Below are positions 24,443 through 32,730 of a stretch of 37,724 nt of DNA, one piece after another. Numbering within the stretch: position 1 is the stretch's first letter; each line of letters opens with the position of its first letter. Below the pieces are notes generated by a model. That model ran no database searches and was not told the DNA's origin. It saw nothing but the letters and a program-made list of their open reading frames with translations. The stretch lies in assembly GCA_013360495.1 (NCBI GenBank), contig JABWBM010000006.1, forward strand, positions 1 through 37,724. The letters are read 5' to 3'. Origin of the DNA: Planctomycetaceae bacterium. Its GTDB lineage: Bacteria > Planctomycetota > UBA8742 > UBA2392 > JABWBM01. The position numbers were made by a program, and so were the translations under genes.

Positions 24443-24805
24443 TCATAATTCCGGTTCGTCAGGAGGCTCGGGAATGAGCGCCTCGAGCTTTATGGCAAGG
24501 TCGGGGATGTACGTCGTCACAACGTCCCAAATACGCTCGGGGCTCACAATGTCATAGTGGTGCGCAACGATGTGGCGCTGCTTGATAATCTTGTGCCATG
24601 GAATGCCCGCATGAGCATCCCGGTAGGCCTTGGACAGATTGCCCGCAGCTTCGCCAATCACGATAAGTTTAAACTGGATGGCGTCCTGCAGTGTGTCATC
24701 TTCAAGAAAAGCCTCGTACGACATGCCTTTGGCTCGATCAAGGATCGACCGGCAAGCGTCCAGCATGTCCCACAGTCGAACGATGGTGGCGCGATCAGGC
24801 TGCAT
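24443..24805 (-). CDS. hepT: HEPN-family toxin HepT (DUF86)
   Basis: 120 residues, helical. The HEPN ribonuclease signature R-x4-H-x-Y is complete: R77, H82 and Y84 in RHIVAHHY. In characterised pairs HepT cleaves RNA and is silenced when the MNT-type partner AMPylates the tyrosine of this motif. Here the partner gene is immediately upstream on the same strand and overlaps this gene by 11 nt (24795-24805), the usual operon order. All active-site residues are kept, so the toxin is probably functional. Such modules are often horizontally exchanged. ATG 24805 was chosen because family homology begins there. Confidence 0.9.
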   Translation of the reverse strand: MQPDRATIVRLWDMLDACRSILDRAKGMSYEAFLEDDTLQDAIQFKLIVIGEAAGNLSKAYRDAHAGIPWHKIIKQRHIVAHHYDIVSPERIWDVVTTYIPDLAIKLEALIPEPPDEPEL

Positions 24806-25106
24806 AGACAACCTGGTGGGAACGTCTGATATTCTGTCGCAGGAAAGGGTTGCGAACGCCCTTGAATGGGACAAAGTCAACATTCCGCCCGCCAAGCATT
24901 GCCTCGAGTTCATCCACCACCGCGACGATATCGTGGCCGGTTTCATGGCCGGGCTCGAATTCGTACAGAACATCAACGTCGCTGTCAGAACGGAAATTTT
25001 CGCGAAGCACTGAGCCGAAAAACGCGAGGCGCCGGATGCGGTGACGCTTGCAGAACCCCTCTATCTGTTCCTTCGAAATATCGAGTGTGGACAATACGTC
25101 TGACAT
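24795..25106 (-). CDS. mntA: MNT-type nucleotidyltransferase antitoxin MntA
   Basis: 103 residues. A minimal nucleotidyltransferase with the motif G-S-x10-D-x-D: G31 S32 to D43 V D45 in FFGSVLRENFRSDSDVDV. Known members transfer AMP to the tyrosine of HepT and so neutralise it. The catalytic motif is intact. GGGAG lies about 7 nt before ATG 25106, and a promoter (TTGGCC, 17 bp, TATCAT) lies just upstream, giving the pair its own short-leader transcript. The last 11 nt overlap hepT. Confidence 0.9.
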   Translation of the reverse strand: MSDVLSTLDISKEQIEGFCKRHRIRRLAFFGSVLRENFRSDSDVDVLYEFEPGHETGHDIVAVVDELEAMLGGRNVDFVPFKGVRNPFLRQNIRRSHQVVYAA

Positions 25107-25124
25107 CGGTCGCTCCCGGCCTGC

Positions 25125-25153
25125 ATGATAACACACCTGACGCGCGCGGCCAA
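25125..25153 (-). promoter_or_regulatory. Promoter of the mntA-hepT operon
   Basis: On the minus strand, TTGGCC (25153-25148) is separated by 17 bp from TATCAT (25130-25125). Transcription would start near 25118, about 12 nt before ATG 25106. This is the best two-part promoter in the window. Confidence 0.5.
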
Positions 25154-25207
25154 TCAGCACGTCAACTATCGAACGAGGTGATGTGAATGGTACCGAAAAC
25201 CGGCATG

Positions 25208-26647
25208 TCACTGTATCGGGCGCTTGCGGACGGACGGGAAGCGAACCTGGCCTGTCTGCGGCTGGCTCTCTTCGGGGATGACGCCCGGGTCGTTTTCGTC
25301 AGCGGTCGCCGTGATACGCCCCGTCGTGCGGCGCGGGTTGGGCAGGCGCACCGTTTTCTGCCCACCCTGACTCGGTGCAGGATTATTGCGCCCGGAATCG
25401 GTCTTCGGCACAGGGTTGGAGGGTTTGCGTGTCACGGGATGGCTCCCTGAAACACGCTGCGTTCGCCCGGAACTGATGCGTCCCGCGCGGTTGCTCGATG
25501 GCTTGATCTGGCCGAGACGGCCGGAGGAGATACGCGCGGGCATGTCGCTGCCGCCGGCGAGTCCGAAGCGCGATGGATCGAACTGCAGATCGGCGGCGCC
25601 CGCCAGCACCGTTTCGATATCCTCCACCGCTTCCTGCGCGGTCTGGTAGCGAATGTCGCGGTCTTTGGCCATCATCTTCTCGATGATGTAGTGCATATGC
25701 ATGGATATCTTGCCGCCCTTAAGCGTTTGCGCGCTCAGGTTCTCCATCACCTGCTTGGCCATCACCTCCATGGAATCTTTGCCACTGAAAGGAAGCTCGC
25801 CGACGACGAGGTGATAGAGCGTGGCGCCAAGGGAATAAATGTCAGCGCGGATGTCGAGGTCCGCCTTCCCCTTGGCCTGTTCGGGCGAGATGTATTGCAC
25901 GGTCCCGCAGGTCTCTGATTCGTATTCGTCGGCGGCGGCATCCTGCTTGATCGGCGTGGCAAAACCGAGGTCGACGAGCATCACGCGCCCGTCGCTGTTC
26001 CACATGATGTTGTCGGGTTTGATGTCGCGATGGACGATGCCCTTGCTTTGCATGTAGGCGAGGGAACGCGCGGCCTCGGTCACACAATGGATCGCCATGT
26101 TCTCGTCGAAGGGGCCGTCCTTGTCGAGCATGTCCTGCAACGACGGGCCCTGGATCAGTTCCATGCCCATGAAGTAAAGGTCTTTGCCCGCGCGGCCATA
26201 TTCGTACCCCTTGGCGATGCTCGGGCAATCGAAGGATTTGAGCAGCTTGCCCTCACGCAGAAAGCGGTCGACGAACTGCTTGTTGGCAAGGTGTTCGCGG
26301 TAGAGAATTTTCACCGCGCGCGGCTCGCCCGTGTCGCGCAACGTCGCGCTGAAGACCGAGGCCATGCCGCCTTGGCCGATGGCTTCGTGAATCTCGTAAA
26401 TCGGGATGCGACGCGCGTCCTCGAGCGATATCGGTTGCGGCGGAGCGACGGGCGCCGGAGCGCGGAGCGATTTGAACTGGTCAGCCGACATGTGGCCGAG
26501 TTTGATAATGACGTCTTCGAGGCGGAAGGACTGGCCCTGCTCGGCGAGGCGCTTTTGCTCGTTCATCCCGGCTTGTACGGACTCCTTGCCGATCAAGCCT
26601 TCCTTGACCGCAAGAGCCATGAGCAAAACTTCGGACTTCGTTGCCAT
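25208..26647 (-). CDS. Hanks-type serine/threonine protein kinase, soluble
   Basis: 479 residues. Residues 1-75 form a helical N-terminal region of the kind seen before planctomycete kinase domains. The kinase domain follows: glycine loop GQGGMAS (91-97), K113 (RAVKIL), alpha-C E132, catalytic loop HRDIKPDN (H206-R207-D208), D226 in a DLG rather than DFG motif, and SPEQA for APE. All catalytic residues are present, so it is likely active. No transmembrane segment is seen. The C-terminal 110 residues are a disordered basic tail rich in Ser, Arg and Pro, with repeated RISSGR motifs (ARISSGRLG, GRISSGRTQ) that are plausible autophosphorylation sites. No phosphatase or FHA gene is adjacent. The start at 26647 lacks a strong ribosome-binding site. 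Confidence 0.9.
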   Translation of the reverse strand: MATKSEVLLMALAVKEGLIGKESVQAGMNEQKRLAEQGQSFRLEDVIIKLGHMSADQFKSLRAPAPVAPPQPISLEDARRIPIYEIHEAIGQGGMASVFSATLRDTGEPRAVKILYREHLANKQFVDRFLREGKLLKSFDCPSIAKGYEYGRAGKDLYFMGMELIQGPSLQDMLDKDGPFDENMAIHCVTEAARSLAYMQSKGIVHRDIKPDNIMWNSDGRVMLVDLGFATPIKQDAAADEYESETCGTVQYISPEQAKGKADLDIRADIYSLGATLYHLVVGELPFSGKDSMEVMAKQVMENLSAQTLKGGKISMHMHYIIEKMMAKDRDIRYQTAQEAVEDIETVLAGAADLQFDPSRFGLAGGSDMPARISSGRLGQIKPSSNRAGRISSGRTQRVSGSHPVTRKPSNPVPKTDSGRNNPAPSQGGQKTVRLPNPRRTTGRITATADENDPGVIPEESQPQTGQVRFPSVRKRPIQ

Positions 26648-26782
26648 CAGCGCGCGTCAAGCCCTGCTGAGACTTTCACCCCTGGCAAACGCCACACCAT
26701 GAAGGAATGACGAAGCCGAGCGTGAATTTTCCCCTTGTCCCAACACAAAACGGGGAAGTCCCGGTATGTCGCACATCTTTTG

Positions 26783-26858
26783 TACAATGCCGCAACGGTT
26801 CATTATCCGGCAAGTCGCCACGATGCGCCAGAATCTTTTTCAGATTCGGGCTTTTTTT
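26783..26858 (+). ncRNA. Candidate small RNA: -10 box followed by a rho-independent terminator
   Basis: TACAAT at 26783-26788 is followed about 38 nt later by a hairpin (GCC-A-GAATCT, loop TTTTC, AGATTC-G-GGC; 26827-26851) and seven T. A transcript from about 26795 to 26858 would be roughly 64 nt and carry no convincing reading frame. It runs on the plus strand, divergent from the kinase gene and convergent on the PnbB-like gene. There is no -35. Only the terminator is well supported. Confidence 0.3.
26827..26858 (+). terminator. Rho-independent terminator on the plus strand
   Basis: A 9-bp stem with one A-G mismatch, a 5-nt loop and a TTTTTTT run. No annotated plus-strand gene precedes it, which is why a small RNA is suggested. 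Confidence 0.5.
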
Positions 26859-26897
26859 GACTTTGAACGCACAAATTGATTTTGACGAGATGGGCGG

Positions 26898-27365
26898 TTA
26901 GCGCTTCCATTCGATAGCGCCGTTGGGCAAAAAGTAGAGAATATTCATGGAGCCGTCTGTGACCGTAGGCACATGTTCAGACCCCCTGCCGAAGACAACC
27001 CAGCCTTCCGGATGGCCGTCAAAACGGGGCTGCCCGGAAATGGCGAAGCACAGGTCGATTTCGCCCTCCGTATGGCGGTGCCACACGCCCGGCCCAGACA
27101 TCGATACGGCATCAATGGAGAAGTTTGCCGTCGCGGGTGAAGCTTTTGCCACGCGGCTGAACCTGGCGCCTCCCCCCTCGCGGTCGCAAAGCCACTTTTC
27201 AGCCACGCCTTTGGCAAACATCTCACGGATGCGCGCCATCGCGGGCGAGTTGACGGGCAATCGAGCGTTCAGGCCCCTCGAGGCGGCTGACGCGTCAGAG
27301 ATATCAGTTTCCTTCAACACCGCGAGAACGGGAGCGAGTTCCTTGATCAACGTCTCGTTACTCAT
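26898..27365 (-). CDS. 4-hydroxylaminobenzoate lyase-like protein (PnbB/DUF4863 family)
   Basis: 155 residues. The sequence follows the PnbB/DUF4863 family closely: LNARLPVNSPAMARIREMF, VAEKWLCDREGGGARFSRVA, a cupin-like metal site H96-x-H98-x3-E102 (WHRHTEGEIDLCFA), RFDGHPEGWVVFGRGSEHVPTV and LYFLPNGAIEWKR. PnbB converts 4-hydroxylaminobenzoate to protocatechuate and ammonia in nitroaromatic degradation. No nitroreductase or ring-cleavage gene is nearby, so the natural substrate here is uncertain. It starts 2 nt after the stop of the HD-GYP-like gene, so the two are almost certainly cotranscribed. Its C-terminus faces the intergenic region before the kinase. Confidence 0.75.
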   Translation of the reverse strand: MSNETLIKELAPVLAVLKETDISDASAASRGLNARLPVNSPAMARIREMFAKGVAEKWLCDREGGGARFSRVAKASPATANFSIDAVSMSGPGVWHRHTEGEIDLCFAISGQPRFDGHPEGWVVFGRGSEHVPTVTDGSMNILYFLPNGAIEWKR

Positions 27366-27367
27366 GA

Positions 27368-28321
27368 CTACCCCTTGGGGAACTTCGTAAACGCGCCGGT
27401 GATTTCGAAGGCCGATTCCTGCGTGAGGTCAACCTCGAGGGGCTTCGGGCGAAAGTCGAGCAGTTCATCGGCAATCACTGTCACCTTCGGGCGGCGCAAG
27501 GAGTCGCCGCCACTGGCTTTGACAAGGGCAAGCTCGCCGGTGTTTAACTGCACAAAAGAACCGACGGGATAAACGCCCATCACCTTCACCCAGTCACGAA
27601 AGGTGGGGAGGTGGTAGTACCCGCGCTGCGCCTGGACTGCGATACGCTGCATGGCTTCCACGGGCGAGAGCGCCTTGCGGAAGGGGCGCGGTTCGATCAT
27701 ACCGAGGAAGCTATCGATAATTTGAAAGAGGCGCGCGTAGGGATGGTGGTTCGCGGCGTTCGATTTACCCGGATAACCGGTGCCGTCGGCGCGTTCATGG
27801 TGTTCGCGGGCGACTGCCGGGCAGAGCGGATCGACGTTGTCGCAGGTGGAGAGCAAGGACGCCCCTTGAGAAGTATGCATTTCAATGGCGGCCATTTCCG
27901 CTTGTTCGAACGTCCGGGCTTCAAGCACGGGAGGAATCCCCGGCAGCCACATACCCGCGTCGTAGAGCAGGCCGATGGCGCCAAGCTGCACGACGCGTGC
28001 GTCGTCCATATTGCTCGCGCGCGCGAAGTACATGGCAAGGCGGCAGGCGTTGAGCGCGTGCAGCGGGCGGTAGTCCTTCAACGGCTTCGGAAAATACCAC
28101 GAAAGCTGGGCCGCAGGATTGGCGCGGATATCGACGAACACGGGAACGAGAATTTGCTCGAGCAGGCCGACGTCAACCTGCTGGCTGTTTGCAACGGAGG
28201 CGAGCAGCCTGCCAGCCAGATCACACAGGGTATTCCCGGGATTCTGCGCGGCAAAATCGGCGAAAGAGGGATCCTTCGGATCGCCTTCATCAGCACCTGT
28301 TGCCAGCGGCTTGTCAGCCAT
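27368..28321 (-). CDS. HD-GYP-domain protein with an altered HD dyad
   Basis: 317 residues. The middle (about 85-215) is an HD-GYP domain, the class of phosphodiesterases that degrade cyclic di-GMP. It retains H88, H149, H174-H175 with the REHHERADGTGYPG signature, and D203. The defining dyad is changed: LLYDAGMW (Y120-D121) replaces LLHDIGK, so one metal-binding His and the nearby Lys are lost. Catalysis may be weakened or lost, leaving a binding or regulatory role. A C-terminal beta-rich segment (VGSFVQLNTGELALVKASGG) resembles the extension found in many HD-GYP proteins. No receiver domain or membrane segment is present. The gene is cotranscribed with the PnbB-like gene. Confidence 0.8.
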   Translation of the reverse strand: MADKPLATGADEGDPKDPSFADFAAQNPGNTLCDLAGRLLASVANSQQVDVGLLEQILVPVFVDIRANPAAQLSWYFPKPLKDYRPLHALNACRLAMYFARASNMDDARVVQLGAIGLLYDAGMWLPGIPPVLEARTFEQAEMAAIEMHTSQGASLLSTCDNVDPLCPAVAREHHERADGTGYPGKSNAANHHPYARLFQIIDSFLGMIEPRPFRKALSPVEAMQRIAVQAQRGYYHLPTFRDWVKVMGVYPVGSFVQLNTGELALVKASGGDSLRRPKVTVIADELLDFRPKPLEVDLTQESAFEITGAFTKFPKG

Positions 28322-28413
28322 GGAGTACCACTCGAACGGGATGCCGACGACAACCTCGTTAAAACCTCAAAATCTGTCAAAACAGTGGCGTCAACCTAGT
28401 AGAGGAAGGCGGC

Positions 28414-31053
28414 CTAGTCAACAACCCTGCGGACACGGCGGCGGGTGCCCTCGTAGTAGTAGTTGTAGTACTCGCGGGCGCGGGTGTCCCTCGAGTTGTT
28501 GAGGATAACGCCGAGCAGGTTGGCCTGCACGTTGGTCAGCAGGCGCTTGGCGAGAGCGGCGTCAGCGAAGGTCACGTCGCCGGAGGACACGACGAACACC
28601 GTAGCATCGACTTCGGACGCGATGATCAACGCGTCGCCTACTCGCGCCACCGGCGGGGAGTCGATGACGACTAGGTCGTATTCCGCCTCGGCCTGCTTGA
28701 GCATCTGGCGGAAGCGTTCCGATTCGATGAGACGCACGGGGTCGGCGACCGAGCCGCCCGCGCCGAGCAGGTCAAGCCCTTCGGCGGGCGAAGGCGTGAC
28801 ATAGTTGGCGAGGTCGGTCGCGCCGGCGCTCTCGACATAGTTCATCGAGCCGCGCTCCACGTTGACGTGGAAGAATTTCGAAACCATCGAACGGTGGAAG
28901 TCCGCGTCGATCAGCAGCACGCGTAACCCCTTGCGGGCGAGCGCGATGCTCAGGTTACAGGCAATGTCCGTCTTGCCCTCTTCCTTGACGGCCGAGGTGA
29001 CGAGCAAGCTACGGATGGAGAGTTCTTTTGCGTAACTGCGGACCAGAGTGGCAAGCGTGCTGAACTGTTCGGCAAAGGCGCTGCGCGGGCTGATATCGAG
29101 CAGCGAGCGGTCGGTATCGGGGCGGCGCGGGAGCTTCGAGAGCACCGGCAGGTTGATGTGCTTGCGAACGTCGAACTCGGTGGTGACCTTGTTGCGGGCG
29201 AGCGTGAGCACATAAAGCATCATGATGCTGCCGGCCAGCACGATGAACGCGACGATACTGGCGATTTGCATCGAGTTCGCCACGCGGCCGCTCTGTTGCG
29301 GTTTGTCGGCGAAAGAGAACACGCGCAACACCGGAGACTGCTCCTGCAGGATGCGCTGAATCTCCCGGTCATAATCTTTCGACAACTCAAGGTCGGCGCG
29401 CACGAGCTCAAGCTCGCGGTTGGCGCTCCCGTAGATCGTCGATACCGCGGAAAGCGCGTAGACTTGCGCCTTGTACGCAGCGAGTTCGGCGTTGGCGGCA
29501 TCGAAGGCCGACTGGGTCGAGGCGATATCCGCAACAACCGAATCGCGGCGGCTCGCAAACTCCGACTGCTTCGCGCGGAAAGCGGCGTCGACAGCATCGA
29601 CGTATTGCGAGATGGCGAGTTGCATCAGGCGCTGGTTTTCCTGCAGCAGCCGGTGCGAGGGCCAGTAGAGCTGTTCGAGCTTTCCGCGCTCCTGTTCAAG
29701 CTTGGTCATTTCGCTTTTCGTGCGTGTAACGTCAGGCGAGGGAATGATCGAGGGGTTCGGAGTGTACATTTCCGGATTTCCGGCTTGTTTGTAACCGATC
29801 CACCTCCCGTGCTCATCTTCGAATTGCACACCGGCACGGTTGACTTCTCCGAGTTTGGCCTTGAGCGCGTCGAGCTCGCGCTTGCGGGTCGAGGCGTTGA
29901 TATTCGCCTGCAACAATTGCTCGCGCTCAATGCTCCCGACCGGGGTCGAGGTGAGGCTGCTGGAACCGACAGACGGATACTCGGCGTTGATGCGATTGAT
30001 CAGGCGCTGATAGAACACTGACTTTTCTGCTTTGGCGTTTTCCCGCGTGAACGATGGATAGGTGACGTTGAAAGCCGGGCGCTCATTCCCCGATGCAGAG
30101 CCGGACGCGAAGTTCCGGAGTTTTTGTTTTTCGCGTTCAACTTCGTTCAAAATGTTGTCTGCGAGCGAGACAAGCTTCGCTTCGTCTTCGGACGAGGGCG
30201 GACGAACCTCGCGGAGGAGAGATTGCTTGAACAGGGTCTGAGTATTTTCCACTTCCTTGATGCTCCGGCGGAAGCTCTCACGCATGCCGGCCAGGGCAAG
30301 AGCGTCGGCCCACATGCGGGCAGCGCGCTCGTCATCGACGTTCTTGACCTTGAGAGTGAAAACCTGATTCGACGCTTCCTTGTCGATTTCGTACTGCATG
30401 CCGGATTCGATGAGCTTCTGAAAGTTGAGCTTCTCGTCGCTCATCAGGGCCTCGTACAACGCTTTGTCTTCGTTTGAAGCCGCCTTATCCTCACCTGAAG
30501 CCATCTTTTCGCTCGCAAGCAACTGGGCGAAATAGCCCCCCTTGCTCTCGGGTTTAAGTTTCTCTGTCAGTGTCCCGGCGGACAGCATCGCAATTTCCGC
30601 GTTGAGCGTTCCTGTAGTGTTGTCCTCAGCTTTCAGATAAGCCCCGGGAAATTCGCGGTTGAGTAACTCACGGGACTCCTCGATTTGTTTGTGGAACGCT
30701 TTCAGCATGTCGCCATAGGCCTGCTTTGATCCAGGCTTGGCGTGTTTCATGGCGTTGTCGAGCAGCGTATAATAGCGCGCGGCAGCGAGCTTGGTCTGTT
30801 CGTTTTGCATCTGCGCCATCTCGAGCGCATTGTTGATGTAGATACGCTTCGCGGTCGACGAACCTCGGAACGAAATAATGCGGATCGGATCGCGGGGAAG
30901 TTCCATCTGGACGGTGGACGAGTAAACTTTCTGCGTCCCCCCGACCGGTAGATGGTCGTAACTAAAAAACGCTGCGCACCACGAACCAACGGTGAGGGCG
31001 AGGACCAGCCACCACCAGTTCTTGGTCAGAGCAATGATTTCCTTGAGTTCCAT
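28414..31053 (-). CDS. Wzz-type chain-length regulator fused to a bacterial tyrosine kinase
   Basis: 879 residues. TM1 is near the N-terminus (WWWLVLALTVGSWCAAFF). About 560 periplasmic residues, largely coiled coil, follow to TM2 (IASIVAFIVLAGSIMMLYVL, about 600-620). The cytoplasmic BY-kinase domain has Walker A AVKEEGKT (residues about 688-695), A' VLLIDADFHRS, Walker B LVVIDSPP and a C-terminal tyrosine cluster (YYNYYY) for autophosphorylation. Such proteins control polymerisation and export of capsule or exopolysaccharide. The P-loop still fits A-x4-G-K-T but has Lys-Glu where Pro-Gly is usual. The periplasmic part is long for the family. No polysaccharide synthesis or export genes are in the window. 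ATG 31053 is preferred over TTG 31071, though both lack strong ribosome-binding sites. Confidence 0.9.
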   Translation of the reverse strand: MELKEIIALTKNWWWLVLALTVGSWCAAFFSYDHLPVGGTQKVYSSTVQMELPRDPIRIISFRGSSTAKRIYINNALEMAQMQNEQTKLAAARYYTLLDNAMKHAKPGSKQAYGDMLKAFHKQIEESRELLNREFPGAYLKAEDNTTGTLNAEIAMLSAGTLTEKLKPESKGGYFAQLLASEKMASGEDKAASNEDKALYEALMSDEKLNFQKLIESGMQYEIDKEASNQVFTLKVKNVDDERAARMWADALALAGMRESFRRSIKEVENTQTLFKQSLLREVRPPSSEDEAKLVSLADNILNEVEREKQKLRNFASGSASGNERPAFNVTYPSFTRENAKAEKSVFYQRLINRINAEYPSVGSSSLTSTPVGSIEREQLLQANINASTRKRELDALKAKLGEVNRAGVQFEDEHGRWIGYKQAGNPEMYTPNPSIIPSPDVTRTKSEMTKLEQERGKLEQLYWPSHRLLQENQRLMQLAISQYVDAVDAAFRAKQSEFASRRDSVVADIASTQSAFDAANAELAAYKAQVYALSAVSTIYGSANRELELVRADLELSKDYDREIQRILQEQSPVLRVFSFADKPQQSGRVANSMQIASIVAFIVLAGSIMMLYVLTLARNKVTTEFDVRKHINLPVLSKLPRRPDTDRSLLDISPRSAFAEQFSTLATLVRSYAKELSIRSLLVTSAVKEEGKTDIACNLSIALARKGLRVLLIDADFHRSMVSKFFHVNVERGSMNYVESAGATDLANYVTPSPAEGLDLLGAGGSVADPVRLIESERFRQMLKQAEAEYDLVVIDSPPVARVGDALIIASEVDATVFVVSSGDVTFADAALAKRLLTNVQANLLGVILNNSRDTRAREYYNYYYEGTRRRVRRVVD

Positions 31054-31146
31054 AGGCCAAGCTCTACCCAAAAAGAAACGGAAGTCCCCTCTTTACCCCG
31101 CGGTGGCCATCCGCGCCGCTCCACGAACATTAAGGAACGGGGTGGC

Positions 31147-31175
31147 ATAGTACCCGGAGTCACTTTGATGTTTAA
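31147..31175 (-). promoter_or_regulatory. Candidate promoter of the Wzz/BY-kinase gene
   Basis: On the minus strand, TTAAAC and TACTAT are 17 bp apart in an AT-rich stretch. The leader would be about 87 nt. A further AAGCAATT/AATTGCTT inverted repeat lies just upstream (about 31184-31221) and might be an operator. Confidence 0.3.
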
Positions 31176-31289
31176 GCATTTTTAAGCAATTTCCAACATT
31201 TCATGACAATTGGCAATTGCTTGCGGCGTAGCCCTTTATATGCGTTTTCTTGAATTTCGTAACATTCCCGGTAGCAAAATTTATCGCCA

Positions 31290-32003
31290 TTACTGAGCCG
31301 CGTAAATGAACCGGCGGCAATTTGGACAACGAATCGGTTTCGTCAATCGCTTCAACAATGCGCCAATGGTCGCCGAGATCATAGTGTCGCAGCCGTTACA
31401 CACACCGTCACTCGCGATGATCAATCCATCGTCTCCGAAATCATCGACCAGCCCATCATAGGCGACTTTCGTCTCTATGGCGAGGCGTTCGCGTTCCCTC
31501 TGCCGTTCGGTTTCGACCCGCTCTCTCGCGGCGCCGACTTCGGCGCGACATTGTTCCAGCCGCTGTTTGGACAATTCCTCCTGCGCCGCGAGTTCCGGCA
31601 GTTTCGCTTGCGCTCGCTGGATCTGCGCATTGAGAGCATCAAGATGGTCGAGAATCCCGAGACCGTCCGATTCGAGCTTGTTGCGCTGCTCCTTTTTCGT
31701 CTCCATCTCGCGAGTGGCCGCGACAAGCAACGCCTGCGTGCGCGCGCTCTCGCTCGCCGTGTTCAACTTTGCGAATTCTTGTCCCACGCGGGCAAGTTCG
31801 CGCTCGATCTCGCGGCTTTTGAGCGTGTCGTCCTCTTTCGCCTTTCCCAAGGCAGCGAGCTCCTCACGCGCGCGTTTCACTTGTGTCTTGGCCGATTCGT
31901 AAGCCTGAACGTGGTCGCGCTCCTTCGCCTGAAGCCGCTTCAGCTCGCGGTGAAGCTTCGCGAGATTGGCAAGAATCGCGACGTCATCGCTTTCAGATGA
32001 CAT
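31290..32003 (-). CDS. Coiled-coil protein with C4 zinc ribbon (DUF164/zf-RING_7 family)
   Basis: 237 residues. Residues about 10-185 form an antiparallel coiled coil rich in Glu, Lys and Ala. The C-terminus carries a four-Cys zinc ribbon, C202-x2-C205 and C226-x2-C229 (GVCNGCDTMIS, IRCPNCRRFIY). Members are widespread in bacteria, and related proteins have been linked to nucleic-acid or ribosome binding and to type III secretion chaperoning in Chlamydia (CdsZ). No secretion genes are nearby. AGGCGGG precedes ATG 32003. It follows ndk by 30 bp on the same strand, so the two probably form an operon. Confidence 0.85.
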   Translation of the reverse strand: MSSESDDVAILANLAKLHRELKRLQAKERDHVQAYESAKTQVKRAREELAALGKAKEDDTLKSREIERELARVGQEFAKLNTASESARTQALLVAATREMETKKEQRNKLESDGLGILDHLDALNAQIQRAQAKLPELAAQEELSKQRLEQCRAEVGAARERVETERQRERERLAIETKVAYDGLVDDFGDDGLIIASDGVCNGCDTMISATIGALLKRLTKPIRCPNCRRFIYAAQ

Positions 32004-32033
32004 ACATGTCCCGCCTTTCTCGCAATCTTTGCG

Positions 32034-32504
32034 TTATCCACGGTCTTCGCTGTTGCTCGTCCATGCGTCCACGGCGCGCTCGTAAGAGCACAACTCGCCC
32101 GCCTTGAACCACATCTCGAGTTCGCGCTTGGCGCTTTCCGGGCTATCGGAGCCGTGAATCAGGTTCATGCCGCGCGACGAGCCGTAGTCGCCGCGAATCG
32201 TTCCGGGTTCGGCTTCGTTGCCGAAGGTTTTGCCCATCAGCTTGCGGGCCGACGCCACGGCATAGGGGCCTTCGAGGGCCGCGCAGACGACGGGGCTTTT
32301 GGTGATGAAGTCAACCAGGCCGTTATAGAAAGGTTTGCCTTTGTGTTCGGCGTAATGGCACTCTGCCAGCTCGCGCTGGACAGACATGAGTTTGAGACCG
32401 ACGATCTTCAAACCCTTCCTCTCGAAGCGGCCAATGATCTCTCCGCTCAGCCCGCGCTGGACAGCGTCGGGTTTGAGAATGATAAACGTACGCTCGATTG
32501 CCAT
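32034..32504 (-). CDS. ndk: Nucleoside diphosphate kinase
   Basis: 156 residues. NDK balances nucleoside triphosphate pools through a phosphohistidine intermediate. H117 lies in the active-site signature NLIHGSDS, and the nucleotide-binding residues lie in [25 protein letters not shown] and EMWF. The start ATG 32504 is preceded by AGAGGAA at good spacing; a longer frame to 32621 would lie in a family A repeat. The C-terminus is a few residues longer than in E. coli. Confidence 0.97.
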   Translation of the reverse strand: MAIERTFIILKPDAVQRGLSGEIIGRFERKGLKIVGLKLMSVQRELAECHYAEHKGKPFYNGLVDFITKSPVVCAALEGPYAVASARKLMGKTFGNEAEPGTIRGDYGSSRGMNLIHGSDSPESAKRELEMWFKAGELCSYERAVDAWTSNSEDRG

Positions 32505-32546
32505 GGTGCGGTTCCTCTCGTTCCGTTGAATCGTTTCACCGTCAAC

Positions 32547-32622
32547 TTGTAGCGCCATGCACCCTCGCATGGCGTCTTGCCTCGTTTGGTTCGTCACGCG
32601 GCAGCGCGTGAACGCTGCCACA
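32547..32622. repeat. Family A inverted pair upstream of ndk
   Basis: Unit 32547-32578 runs from TTGTAGCG to CGTCTT with arms CCATGC/GCATGG. The reversed unit 32588-32622 is more decayed (CGTCACGCG, GCAGC, CGCGTGA, ACGCTGCCA). The pair lies in the divergent gap between ndk and the sulfatase-fold gene. Confidence 0.75.
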
Positions 32623-32718
32623 AAAAAGAACAGGCTATGGAAGGCCGAAGTCTAACCGGGGTCTTGACCCGTCTCAAGCGTATGGAGAGCAACGAGCGAA
32701 CTTTTCTTGATCCGTAGT

Positions 32719-32724
32719 TACAAT
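32719..32724 (+). promoter_or_regulatory. Candidate -10 box at leaderless distance from the sulfatase-fold gene
   Basis: TACAAT ends 6 nt before ATG 32731, and the following bases (GCGACC) closely resemble those after the 17320 box (GCGCCT). No -35 and no ribosome-binding site are present. Confidence 0.4.
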
Positions 32725-32730
32725 GCGACC

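Noticed and set aside
26707-26901. A 64-codon plus-strand frame upstream of the kinase
   Set aside because: It runs through the rho-independent terminator at 26827-26858 and has no plausible ribosome-binding site spacing.
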